From: Candidatus Acetothermia bacterium | GTDB taxonomy: Bacteria; Bipolaricaulota; Bipolaricaulia; UBA7950 | DNA length: 14,934 bases | NCBI GenBank assembly: GCA_003535305.1 | Contig: DOHL01000121.1 | Location: forward strand, 1-14,934 | Direction of reading: 5' to 3' | Notes under the pieces: model-generated | What the model saw: only the letters and a program-made list of their open reading frames with translations | The model's database searches: none | What the model was told of the DNA's origin: nothing | In this document: positions 1 through 7,041 of the stretch, one piece after another | How the letters are laid out: the number at the start of each line of letters is the position of its first letter | How positions within the stretch are numbered: position 1 is the first letter of the stretch | Translations under genes and position numbers: made by a program

Positions 1-62
1 GGTTAATACATAATCTGGGTTGATTTTTCGGATATTCTCTTTGCAATACTGGGCTTTATCGA

Positions 63-950
63 TTAACCGACGGCAGCGCGCAGTTCCAGGATATTCGCGA
101 TATTGGCCGCAGGATCAATACGCACATCGAGCGTTCCGTCGTTACAGGTGAATAAGGTGGTGACTCCCGGCCCGTGGCCGCTCGTCACGCAGTCGCTGTG
201 AACGATGATTCCCACCGACAGTGATCCTTGTTTGTAAACACGGCCGAAGGAGTGATCGGTGTCTAATATCGCAACGAGATCACCCAATCGGAGATCATCC
301 AGCCCGTACTCTTCGACCGTCCCCTTATCGAATAGTTGGATGTCGTAATCTCCGTGATAACAGGTGGCTGCTCCCAGACCTGAACCCATAAGTTGAGCGG
401 GAATACGATGCGTCACCGGAACGACAACTTGCTTTTCATAAGCGATATCGATCTTTTCCAGAAAAGTGGGGGCAAGGTTCATAACTTTGACCGTTGGATA
501 ATCGACGAGTTTTAGGCCGATGCCGAACGCCTTGATCATGATCTTGTCGGCGATCCGAAGTTTCTCTAAGATGTCAGACGAAAAATCGATGATCACATGC
601 TCAATCCCACCGTGTTTTCCAGTGACAACCCCCTTTTCCCCTTCAGCTTTGCCTGATATTATTTCCGCTTCATTTCCCACGCAAGCGAGGAAATTAAGGC
701 CGATATTCGCATCTGGAAGATTTTTATCTTTGCCGAGATTCCTGATACTCACCCCTGGTTCGATATGGTCGCCTACCCATCCTCCGGCGCGATCACCGAC
801 GCGGACATTGTAGGTGATACTCCCCACAGACGGCAGAACGACCGGTTGGCCATCATGTGTAATTCGATAACCGCCGGCACGGAAAATGGGATTGGTGATC
901 TCTCCTCCTACTGCTTGCCTGATCAATCGATCTTTATTCGTGCGTGACAT
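63..950 (-). CDS. DUF4438 family protein
   Basis: A 295-residue protein of unknown function that I assign to the DUF4438 family from its N-terminal half: the segment VGSITYNVRVGD (near residues 42-53) followed by GDHIEPGVSIRN is typical of that family. There is no signal peptide or obvious membrane segment, so it is probably cytosolic. The start is well supported: on the minus strand a GGAGGAG ribosome site ends just before the ATG at 950. It is transcribed away from pgsA, and a good minus-strand promoter (TTGTCA, 17 bp, TAGAAT) lies upstream at 981-1009. The family has no established reaction that I can name, and I do not infer one from the neighbourhood. The gene looks complete, with a stop at 63-65. 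Confidence 0.8.
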   Translation of the reverse strand: MSRTNKDRLIRQAVGGEITNPIFRAGGYRITHDGQPVVLPSVGSITYNVRVGDRAGGWVGDHIEPGVSIRNLGKDKNLPDANIGLNFLACVGNEAEIISGKAEGEKGVVTGKHGGIEHVIIDFSSDILEKLRIADKIMIKAFGIGLKLVDYPTVKVMNLAPTFLEKIDIAYEKQVVVPVTHRIPAQLMGSGLGAATCYHGDYDIQLFDKGTVEEYGLDDLRLGDLVAILDTDHSFGRVYKQGSLSVGIIVHSDCVTSGHGPGVTTLFTCNDGTLDVRIDPAANIANILELRAAVG

Positions 951-980
951 CTCTCCTCCACTAATAATTGTGATAAGAAA

Positions 981-1009
981 ATTCTAATCGGTCGACAAAG
1001 ATTTGACAA
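981..1009 (-). promoter_or_regulatory. Sigma-70-type promoter for the DUF4438 gene
   Basis: Read on the minus strand, TTGTCA (1009-1004) matches the -35 consensus at five of six bases. It is followed after 17 bp by TAGAAT (986-981), also five of six for the -10. This lies about 31 bp upstream of the start codon. Its -35 overlaps the plus-strand -35 of pgsA. Confidence 0.5.
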
Positions 1010-1032
1010 CAGGATCTCTTCTCCTGTACATT
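1003..1032 (+). promoter_or_regulatory. Sigma-70-type promoter for pgsA with an operator-like inverted repeat
   Basis: A perfect -35 TTGACA (1003-1008) is followed after 18 bp by TACATT (1027-1032), four of six for a -10. Between the two hexamers lies a perfect 6-bp inverted repeat, ACAGGA (1009-1014) and TCCTGT (1022-1027), 7 bp apart. It fills the promoter spacer and could be a repressor site. The -35 calls are strong and the -10 is weak. Confidence 0.4.
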
Positions 1033-1064
1033 TAGATATTATTGATCAGGCGGTGAGGGTTTCT

Positions 1065-1607
1065 ATGCTGCTGAATATTTCTAACAAGATAACTATGGCA
1101 CGGGTTGCAAGCATACCGCTCTTTATTGCGCTTGTTTTGTGGGGAACCTGGCTGGGAACGATATTGGCCATCGTGCTCTTTGCCCTCGCTGCAATCTCCG
1201 ATGTCGTTGACGGCTATCTCGCTCGTGAACTGGGTCAGACAACGACTTTCGGTACATTCGCCGACCCGATCGCCGACAAGTTGCTTGTGACTGCTGCTCT
1301 CGTCACATTCGTTCAAATTGGAGAGTTGACCGCTATCCCGGTAGTGGTGATCATCTCACGCGAGTTTATCGTCACTGGGTTACGCATCATGGCCATTTCA
1401 GAGAGGAAAGTTATTCCGGCCAGTCTGCTCGGTAAGTTAAAGACACATTCACATATCGGGCTTATCCTGATTGTGCTTATCTCTCAACATGTTGACCTTT
1501 TCGGCATCGGCGAAGAGATAACTTTCGCTTTCCTTGCTCTTGCAGTGGCGCTCGCCCTCGCCTCGGCCGGTGAATACTTCTATCGTTCCCGCCACCTATT
1601 TCAATGA
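1065..1607 (+). CDS. pgsA: CDP-diacylglycerol-glycerol-3-phosphate 3-phosphatidyltransferase
   Basis: Membrane enzyme that transfers the phosphatidyl group from CDP-diacylglycerol to glycerol-3-phosphate, the committed step to phosphatidylglycerol. The CDP-alcohol phosphotransferase signature D-x2-D-G-x2-A-R-x8-G-x3-D-x3-D is complete at residues 46-71 (D46, D49, G50, A53, R54, G63, D67, D71). These aspartates bind metal and substrate. Several hydrophobic segments flank it, and the length of 180 residues is normal. I place the start at ATG 1065 rather than the in-frame GTG at 1053. The sequence GGTGAGGG then serves as a ribosome site at good spacing, and the protein begins MLLNISNKIT like its relatives. 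It has its own promoter candidate upstream and a candidate terminator just after it. A paralogue using another alcohol (for example phosphatidylserine synthase) is less likely, because the N-terminus fits PgsA. Confidence 0.9.
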   Translation: MLLNISNKITMARVASIPLFIALVLWGTWLGTILAIVLFALAAISDVVDGYLARELGQTTTFGTFADPIADKLLVTAALVTFVQIGELTAIPVVVIISREFIVTGLRIMAISERKVIPASLLGKLKTHSHIGLILIVLISQHVDLFGIGEEITFAFLALAVALALASAGEYFYRSRHLFQ

Positions 1608-1632
1608 TCGAGAGACTGTCGATTAATAAAGA

Positions 1633-1652
1633 CTGCCAACAGGCAGGTTTTT
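1633..1652 (+). terminator. Candidate intrinsic terminator after pgsA
   Basis: CTGCC (1633-1637), loop AACA, GGCAG (1642-1646), then G and five T (1648-1652). The stem is only 5 bp but GC-rich. It sits 25 bp after the pgsA stop and separates pgsA from the glycine riboswitch transcript. Confidence 0.5.
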
Positions 1653-1688
1653 AGGATCAGGTAGAAACAACTTTGATAAACCCACGGG

Positions 1689-1717
1689 TTGACTTGCCAG
1701 AGAAAATAGGGCAAAAT
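1689..1717 (+). promoter_or_regulatory. Candidate promoter of the grd operon
   Basis: TTGACT (1689-1694; five of six) is followed after 17 bp by CAAAAT (1712-1717; four of six). Transcription would start near 1724, right where the first riboswitch aptamer begins, so position supports the call. The -10 is imperfect. Confidence 0.4.
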
Positions 1718-1722
1718 ATGTT

Positions 1723-1885
1723 CGCTGCAGGAGAGACCAGCATCGGCGCCGAAGGGGATAAACTCTCAGGCAAAAGGACTGCAGCGCAGATAAATTCGCT
1801 GGAGAGAGCCTGCCATCAGGCCACCGAAGGGGCAATCCTGGTTCGTCAGCCAGGAGAATCTCTCAGGTAAACGGACAGGAGAACT
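1723..1885 (+). promoter_or_regulatory. Tandem glycine riboswitch
   Basis: Two glycine-aptamer units lie in tandem. Aptamer 1 (1723-1786) has a perfect 8-bp P1 stem, CGCTGCAG with CTGCAGCG. It also has the conserved blocks GGAGAGACC, GCCGAAGGGG, ACTCTCAGGCAAAAGGAC. Aptamer 2 (about 1797-1885) repeats them: GGAGAGAG, ACCGAAGGGGCAA, TCTCTCAGGTAAACGGACAG. It carries an extra hairpin, CCTGG with CCAGG. The two are joined by a linker of about 10 nt. These blocks are diagnostic of the glycine riboswitch class, which binds glycine and usually turns expression on. The next genes are glycine reductase genes, so the sensor reads the substrate of the pathway it controls. Confidence 0.93.
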
Positions 1886-1890
1886 GGTAG

Positions 1891-1919
1891 TACCCCAAGT
1901 GGTTGACGATCGAGGGGTA
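1891..1919 (+). promoter_or_regulatory. Possible expression platform of the riboswitch
   Basis: TACCCC (1891-1896) and GGGGTA (1914-1919) form a 6-bp stem with a 17-nt loop between the second aptamer and the trxA ribosome site. No run of T follows, so it is not a standard terminator. No clear sequence that would mask the GGAGGAGG ribosome site is visible either. How the switch acts is therefore open. Confidence 0.3.
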
Positions 1920-1944
1920 ATTAAATTAAACCGGAGGAGGAATG

Positions 1945-2286
1945 ATGGCAAATTTATTTGAACTCAACAAAGATAACTACGAGCAAAAGGTTTTACAGGC
2001 TGATTTGCCTGTGCTGGTTGACTTTTGGGGCCCGCGGTGCGATAAGTGCACCGATCTGATGCCGATGATCGAAGCTCTGGCCGAAAAATACGCCGGCAAG
2101 GTGGAATTTGCTGCTCTCGATTGCTCAAAGAATCGCCGCTTGGCGATTGAACTCAGTCGTATCAAAATGCTTCGTCTACCTGCTTTCTGGATCTATAAGG
2201 GCGGTGAAGTGCTCTCCACTTTGACAGGCGAGGAAGTTACTATTGAAAAACTCGAAGAACAGTTAAAGGAAGTCGTTTCCGAATAA
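1945..2286 (+). CDS. trxA: Thioredoxin of the glycine reductase system
   Basis: Small cytosolic redox protein (113 residues) that should supply electrons to the selenoprotein component of glycine reductase. The fold is visible: VLVDFWGP strand, active site C32-D33-K34-C35, and the conserved cis-proline in RLPAFWIYKGG. The active site reads WGPRCDKC in place of the common WCGPC, so both the redox loop and the residue before the first Cys differ from housekeeping thioredoxin. Non-standard active sites are known in thioredoxins encoded in grd operons. I choose ATG 1945 over ATG 1942: GGAGG at 1933-1937 then has 7-nt spacing. It is the first gene after the riboswitch and lies 30 bp before grdE. 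The usual partner trxB is not present in the window. Confidence 0.9.
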   Translation: MANLFELNKDNYEQKVLQADLPVLVDFWGPRCDKCTDLMPMIEALAEKYAGKVEFAALDCSKNRRLAIELSRIKMLRLPAFWIYKGGEVLSTLTGEEVTIEKLEEQLKEVVSE

Positions 2287-2316
2287 TCCCGTAAACCCTG
2301 TGGAGGTGTATAGCGA

Positions 2317-3594
2317 ATGGAACTGATTCTTGGCAAAATTACCATCAATAACATCGATTTTGGGTCACAGACCAAAGTAGAAGCTGAAACTCTTTACGTT
2401 AACCGTGATGAGCTTATATCGCATATCGCAGTCGACGAACGGTTGGACTCAATCGAGGTTCAGCTTGCTCGGCCCGGAGAGTCGGTAAGGATCATTCCGG
2501 TCAAAGATGTTGTTGAACCACGCGTAAAGGTTGATGGCGCAAATGATGTTTTCCCTGGCTTTCTCAGCGATGTTAAGCAGGTCGGCAGTGGACGGACGCA
2601 TGTGCTCAAAGGTGCTGCTGTTGTGACATGCGGGAGAATCGCTGGGTTTCAGGAAGGGTTGATCGATATGAGTGGTCCGGCAGCAGATTACTCTCCGTTC
2701 TCCCAACTGAACAATATCGTGCTCGTCTTAGAGCCTAAAGAGGGAATAGCAAGGCATGAACATGAAGAAGCACTGCGGTTAGCCGGATTGCGGGCTGCTG
2801 CCTATCTTGGTCAGGCCGGCAAAGACCTCACCCCTGATGAGACTACTACTTATTCTCTTGATCCGATTGCTTCTCTTACGGGCGATCTTCCCAAAGTTGT
2901 CTATGTGAAGATGCTCCTCTCGGAAGGGCTGCTCCACGACACCTATCTTTACGGGGTCGATGTCAAGCAGATCCTGCCCACGCTGATCCATCCAAACGAA
3001 GGAATGGACGGAGCAATTGTGAGCGGCAACTGTGTTTCAGCATGTGACAAACATACCACCTACCATCATCAAAATGATCCGGTGATCGAAGATCTGTATC
3101 GCCGAAACGGGAAAGATCTGAACTTTGTCGGAGTGATAACTTCCAATGTCAATGTGCGTCTTGCTGATAAAGAGCGTTCCGCTGAATATACAGCGAAACT
3201 GGTCGACCTTCTCGGAGTCGATGGCGCGGTGATTACGGAAGAAGGATTCGGCAACCCTGATACCGATTTAATGATGCTTTGCCAGAAGATCGAAAAGTTA
3301 GGCGTTAAGACAGTATTAATCACCGACGAATATGCCGGCAGTGATGGACTTTCGCAGTCGCTTGCTGATGGAACGCAAGCGGCGACAGCAATAGTCAGTG
3401 TCGGCAATGCCAATATGATGCTGGAGTTACCGTCAATGGAACGCATTATCGGTCATTTAGAGCCGGTAGAAGTGATCGCCGGCGGGTTTGCCGATGGGTT
3501 AAAGCCGGATGGCAGCGTCTCAGTAGAACTGCAAGTCGTTATGGGGGCAACCTGCCAGCTCGGGTTTAGCCCGCTGGCTGCTCGTGCACGCTAA
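2317..3594 (+). CDS. grdE: Glycine reductase component B, alpha/beta proprotein
   Basis: Proprotein (425 residues) of the substrate-specific component B. In this family it is cleaved autocatalytically before a Cys, which becomes a pyruvoyl group that forms a Schiff base with the amino group of glycine. The conserved cleavage region is present as SGNCVSACDKHTTYHHQ. The likely cleavage is between N238 and C239, giving a beta chain of 238 and an alpha chain of 187 residues; a second Cys follows at 243. Length is normal for GrdE. The start ATG 2317 is preceded by GGAGG at 2302-2306 with a rather long 10-nt spacing. Together with GrdB it forms component B, and the pairing with grdB (not grdF/G or grdH/I types) argues for glycine rather than sarcosine or betaine. 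The cleavage position rests on family knowledge and was not measured. Confidence 0.95.
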   Translation: MELILGKITINNIDFGSQTKVEAETLYVNRDELISHIAVDERLDSIEVQLARPGESVRIIPVKDVVEPRVKVDGANDVFPGFLSDVKQVGSGRTHVLKGAAVVTCGRIAGFQEGLIDMSGPAADYSPFSQLNNIVLVLEPKEGIARHEHEEALRLAGLRAAAYLGQAGKDLTPDETTTYSLDPIASLTGDLPKVVYVKMLLSEGLLHDTYLYGVDVKQILPTLIHPNEGMDGAIVSGNCVSACDKHTTYHHQNDPVIEDLYRRNGKDLNFVGVITSNVNVRLADKERSAEYTAKLVDLLGVDGAVITEEGFGNPDTDLMMLCQKIEKLGVKTVLITDEYAGSDGLSQSLADGTQAATAIVSVGNANMMLELPSMERIIGHLEPVEVIAGGFADGLKPDGSVSVELQVVMGATCQLGFSPLAARAR

Positions 3595-3607
3595 AGAGGA
3601 GGTAAAG

Positions 3608-4918
3608 ATGGAAAAGATTCGTGTCGTACACTATATTAACCAGTTTTTCGCCCAGATCGGCGCTGAGGATAAGGCCCATGTACCGCCGGAGATCAAACAA
3701 GGGGTGATAGGGCCGGGAATATTGTTGCAAAAATTACTCGGTGATAGCGCAGAAGTCGTTGCTACCGTCTTCTGTGGTGACAATTACTATGCGGAAAAGA
3801 GCGATGTTGTCAGTGAGGAGATCGTCAACATGATCGCTGCATACAAACCGGATATCTTTATCGCCGGACCGGCGTTCAATGCCGGGCGATATGGAATCGC
3901 GTGCAGCACTGCTTGTCTATCAGTCGCTAAGAAACTTTCGATTCCGGTCGTAACTGGAATGTTCAAAGAGAATCCCGGTGTCGAGATTGGACGCGGTCTA
4001 TATATTATCGAGACAGCGAATTCCGCTGCTAAGATGAAAGATGCGCTGACAGCTATGGTTGGATTGGCTCTTAAGTTGGTCAACGATGAAGAGATCGGTA
4101 CACCGGAAGAAGAAGGATATCTTCCACGCGGTGTCCGGGAGAATTACTTTGCGGAAAAGATCGGCGCGGTACGCGCTGTCGATATGTTGCTGCGTAAACT
4201 TGCTGAAGAACCGTATGAGACGGAATATCCACTTCCTTCTTTCGATCGCGTACCGGCAAGCCCTCCAATCATCGATTTAAAGGATCGCATGATTGCGGTT
4301 GTCACTTCAGGCGGCATCGTTCCGAAAGGAAACCCGGATCGGATTGAGTCATCGAGCGCTTCCAAATTCGGTGAATATTCGCTCGCCGGACTGGATAAAT
4401 TGACCAGTGCCGGCCATGAGACGGCGCATGGCGGCTATGATCCAGTCTATGCCAATGAAGATCCTAATCGTGTTCTTCCTATCGATGTGCTCCGCCAGTT
4501 GGAACAAGAAGGAGTGATCGGCAAGCTGCACGAGCTATATTACGCAACAGTGGGAAACGGAACGTCTGTTGCTAATGCGAAGAAATATGGCGAAGATATC
4601 GCTGCGCGACTGAAAGAGGCGGCTGTATCAGCGGTGATTCTCACTTCCACTTGAGGAACCTGCACGCGTTGCGGTGCAACGCTGGCCAAAGAGATCGATC
4701 GGGCCGGTATACCGGTAGTCCATATGTGCACAATTGTGCCTATTTCATTGACAGTCGGAGCGAATCGCATCATCCCGACGATTGCTATTCCTCATCCATT
4801 AGGTAACCCTGATCTGTCGATTGAAGAAGAAAGAAAGCTGCGTATGAGTTTGGTAAAGAGAGCGCTTGCGGCATTGCAAACCAATGTCACCGAGCAGACA
4901 GTATTTAAGGAGGAGTGA
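3608..4918 (+). CDS. grdB: Glycine reductase component B gamma subunit, selenoprotein
   Basis: Substrate-binding selenoprotein subunit of component B. It helps move the carboxymethyl group of glycine towards the Sec of GrdA. The reading frame is interrupted by one TGA at 4652-4654 and continues in the same frame to a TGA stop at 4916-4918, giving 436 residues, the usual GrdB size. Read through, the site is TST-U-GTCTRCG, with Sec349, Cys352 and Cys355 in a U-x2-C-x2-C arrangement. It is followed by the conserved IPVVHMCTIVPISLTVGANR. Start is ATG 3608, with AGAGGAGG at 3595-3602 and 5-nt spacing. It lies 13 bp after grdE, and its last codons overlap the ribosome site of grdC. A gene caller that stops at the UGA would split it into a 348-residue protein and a stub. 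Confidence 0.96.
4652..4654 (+). other. grdB: Selenocysteine UGA codon in grdB (Sec349)
   Basis: In-frame TGA with strong family conservation on both sides (TST before, GTCTRCGAT after). selA and selB are encoded downstream, so decoding as Sec is well supported. Confidence 0.95.
4655..4690 (+). promoter_or_regulatory. Bacterial SECIS hairpin of grdB
   Basis: GCGTTGC (4666-4672), loop GGT (4673-4675), GCAACGC (4676-4682) form a perfect 7-bp stem. The loop starts 18 nt after the Sec UGA. Bacterial SECIS elements sit directly after the UGA inside the coding region and present G and U in the apical loop for SelB. Both features are seen here. The lower stem towards the UGA is less clear. Confidence 0.75.
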
Positions 4919-4920
4919 CA

Positions 4921-6369
4921 GTGACAGGCCCTAAAGTAGTAATCAAGCAAGCGGCCTATATTCTTGCTCATGTACCTGATTTGGTCCGTTACGGTTCTAA
5001 GCCTGAACGTGAGATTGCTGCCGGAAGAACAGAGCTTGCTGAACTAGAGAAACATCTGCGCAGCTTCGATGATGCGGTCGCTTATCCGCCGAACCAGGTC
5101 TTTATCGGCAATATATCTCCTGATGATTACGCCGATTTACAAGAACCGTGGCATGAGAATCTTCTCCGTGATAAAGCACGCTACGGACCGTTCGGTGAGA
5201 TCATGCCTCAGGACGAACTGTACGGAATAATGAAGATATGGGATCAGTTTGATTTAATCGATCTTTCACCTTCATTCACCTCTGCTCTCAACGAGCAACT
5301 GGCTGCTCATCCACTGATTACTGCTAAAGATAGAGAGCGGTTGGGAGAAGGAACACCGCAAGAGAAGATTGAGAAGAAGGTAGAGAAAGAGAAATCTCTT
5401 CCCCTATTCCACCGTGGAAAGCTGGTGGGATGCATTAACCGGGCGCACGATAACGATGCCACACTCACTGCGCATGTAATGCTGGAGAACTTACTCACCA
5501 AAGTCACTGGGATACTCGTCACCCGACACCTGGTGCGCAATGCCTCAATAGAACCGGAAAAGATCGACTATTTATTGAGTTGTTCGGAAGAGGCGGTCGG
5601 TGATCGCTATAATCGCGGCGGCGGCAATATGGCCAAAGCGATCGGCGAAGAGGCTCACTGCGTAAACGCCAGCGGATGCGATGTAAAGTCGTTCTGTGCC
5701 GGTACGGTATTAGCGATTATCCATGGCGCCGCACTTATCTCCGCCGGTTTGTTCAACGAGGTCATCGTTGTCGGAGGCGGATCGTTCAGCAAAATAGGAA
5801 TGAAGTTCCAGGGCCATATGAAGCATAATATGCCGATCCTGGAAGATGTGTTAGGAGGAATCGCCATTCTGCTGAGCACAGACGATGGCGCCAGCCCGGT
5901 CGTCAACCTGGCGAGTACGGGGAAGCACGATATCAGCGCCGGAGCGACAGCACAAGCTATTTATGACGCGCTTGTTATCGATCCCCTACAAAAGCTGGAA
6001 ATGAAGATTACCGACGTAGATAAATTTGCAGTAGAGCTGCATAACCCAGAAGTAACATTGCCGATGGGTAGTGGGAATGTCCCTCTCACCAATTACAAGA
6101 CGATCGCTGCGATGGCGGCGATGCGCGGTGAGATAGGCCGTGAAGAGTTGTCGGAATTCATCCGGTTACGGGGAATGCCCGGCTTCTCTCCCACGCAAGG
6201 CCATATCGCATCAGCAGTTCCATACTTAGGTCACTCTCTTAAGTTGATCGCCGATGGAAAAATTAATAATACGCTGTTTGCTGCCAAAGGAAGTCTCTTT
6301 TTGGGAAGGATGACCCATTTGGCCGATGGCGTCTCGTTCCTGCTGGAAAAGAATTCCGGCAAAGACTGA
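4921..6369 (+). CDS. grdC: Glycine reductase component C beta subunit
   Basis: Subunit of component C, which takes the carboxymethyl group from the Sec of GrdA as an acetyl thioester and releases acetyl phosphate. The 482-residue product has the thiolase/FabH-like fold: NASGCDVKSFCAGT with the likely nucleophile-position Cys259, then VIVVGGGSFSKIG, and near the end GHIASAVPYLGHSL. I choose GTG 4921 over GTG 4915: GGAGG at 4909-4913 gives 7-nt spacing to 4921 and only 1 nt to 4915. The start follows the grdB stop by 2 nt, so translation is probably coupled. Its normal partner grdD does not follow; instead a MITE and grdA come next. The protein is slightly shorter than GrdC as I remember it from clostridia (around 510). 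FabH-like housekeeping enzymes are excluded by context and by the long N-terminal region. Confidence 0.9.
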   Translation: MTGPKVVIKQAAYILAHVPDLVRYGSKPEREIAAGRTELAELEKHLRSFDDAVAYPPNQVFIGNISPDDYADLQEPWHENLLRDKARYGPFGEIMPQDELYGIMKIWDQFDLIDLSPSFTSALNEQLAAHPLITAKDRERLGEGTPQEKIEKKVEKEKSLPLFHRGKLVGCINRAHDNDATLTAHVMLENLLTKVTGILVTRHLVRNASIEPEKIDYLLSCSEEAVGDRYNRGGGNMAKAIGEEAHCVNASGCDVKSFCAGTVLAIIHGAALISAGLFNEVIVVGGGSFSKIGMKFQGHMKHNMPILEDVLGGIAILLSTDDGASPVVNLASTGKHDISAGATAQAIYDALVIDPLQKLEMKITDVDKFAVELHNPEVTLPMGSGNVPLTNYKTIAAMAAMRGEIGREELSEFIRLRGMPGFSPTQGHIASAVPYLGHSLKLIADGKINNTLFAAKGSLFLGRMTHLADGVSFLLEKNSGKD

Positions 6370-6380
6370 ACGAAGGGCGC

Positions 6381-6530
6381 TAGTGTTGTGTCAAGCGTAA
6401 TATGTCATTCTGGGTTTGATCCGGAATCTATCGAACTAGGCTATGGATTCCTGCTGAGCCTGTCCCTGCGCAGGCAGGGGCAGGAATGACGATTCAAGCA
6501 GCCCGATAAATTAAGGTTGACATGACACTA
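6381..6530. mobile_element. MITE with TA target duplication between grdC and grdA
   Basis: Terminal inverted repeats GTGTTGTGTCAAGCGTAA (6383-6400) and TTAAGGTTGACATGACAC (6511-6528) match at 14 of 18 positions. Each is flanked by TA (6381-6382, 6529-6530), as expected for elements moved by IS630/Tc1-mariner transposases. Inside are GTCATTC (6404-6410) with GAATGAC (6484-6490) and a long hairpin, CCTGTCCCTGC (6459-6469) with GCAGGGGCAGG (6474-6484). There is no coding capacity. Both terminal repeats carry an outward-facing TTGACA. Confidence 0.75.
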
Positions 6531-6546
6531 GCACAACCTGAATAAC
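6517..6546 (+). promoter_or_regulatory. Possible hybrid promoter at the MITE right end
   Basis: TTGACA (6517-6522) lies in the right terminal repeat of the MITE. AATAAC (6541-6546), 18 bp further and outside the element, matches the -10 at four of six bases. It would start a transcript about 30 bp before grdA. The -10 is weak. Confidence 0.3.
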
Positions 6547-6580
6547 TATGAATAGAAGATCTTTTGCAAGGAGGTGAAAA

Positions 6581-7036
6581 ATGCTGAACGGTGTGAAAGT
6601 TATCGCCTATGGAGAACGCGATGGAATTCAGGGACCATCGATAGCCGCATGTTTGGAAGCAGCAGGGGCTGATGTTATTTATCAGGTCACTGAGTGTTTC
6701 GTTTGAACGGCGGCAGGGGCGATGGACCAGGAATACCAAGCCACGGTAAAGAAACTTGTTGAAGAGCACGGAGCCGACAATCTGATGATGATCATCGGAG
6801 CTCCTGATGTTGAAGGAGCGGAACTCGTTGCAGAGACAGTTACCGAAGGCGATCCAAGTTACGCGGGTCCATTAGCCGGAGTCTCGTTGGGACTCCCTGT
6901 CTATCATGTTCTTGAACCGGCGATCAGAGCAGAGATCTCTGAAGATCTCTATAAAGAGCACCTGGAGATGATGGCGATGGTCATCGATCCTCAGGAGCTG
7001 GAAACTGCTCTTTCTAAATATCGCAAGAAGAGCTGA
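6581..7036 (+). CDS. grdA: Glycine reductase component A, selenoprotein
   Basis: Small selenoprotein (151 residues with Sec) that carries the carboxymethyl group as a Se-carboxymethyl intermediate between components B and C and is re-reduced by thioredoxin. The diagnostic motif C-F-V-U-T is present: Cys39 and Sec42, with the UGA at 6704-6706, followed by AAGAMDQEYQ. The frame is open on both sides of the UGA to the TGA stop at 7034-7036. ATG 6581 is preceded by AAGGAGGTG with 6-nt spacing. Here grdA follows grdC and the MITE; in the best-known clostridial operons it lies next to grdE. selA begins 5 nt after its stop. A standard gene caller would miss the first 42 codons and begin at an internal ATG (6722). 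Confidence 0.96.
6704..6706 (+). other. grdA: Selenocysteine UGA codon in grdA (Sec42)
   Basis: In-frame TGA in the CFV-U-TAAGAMD motif that defines GrdA. Sec is the family residue at this place. The following 40 nt (GC-rich, starting ACGGCGGCAGGGGCG) contain no hairpin as clear as the one in grdB. Confidence 0.95.
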
Positions 7037-7041
7037 AGTTT

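Noticed and set aside
4724..4918. Separate small gene after the grdB UGA
   Set aside because: It is the C-terminal part of GrdB in the same frame as the first part; the UGA is a Sec codon.
6722..7036. Short grdA starting at the internal ATG
   Set aside because: The true start is 6581, with a good ribosome site and the CFV-U-T motif read through the UGA.
4916..7036. General reassignment of UGA to an amino acid
   Set aside because: grdB, grdC and grdA all end at TGA at the family-expected length, so UGA still works as stop; only the two UGA codons in the conserved Sec motifs are read through.
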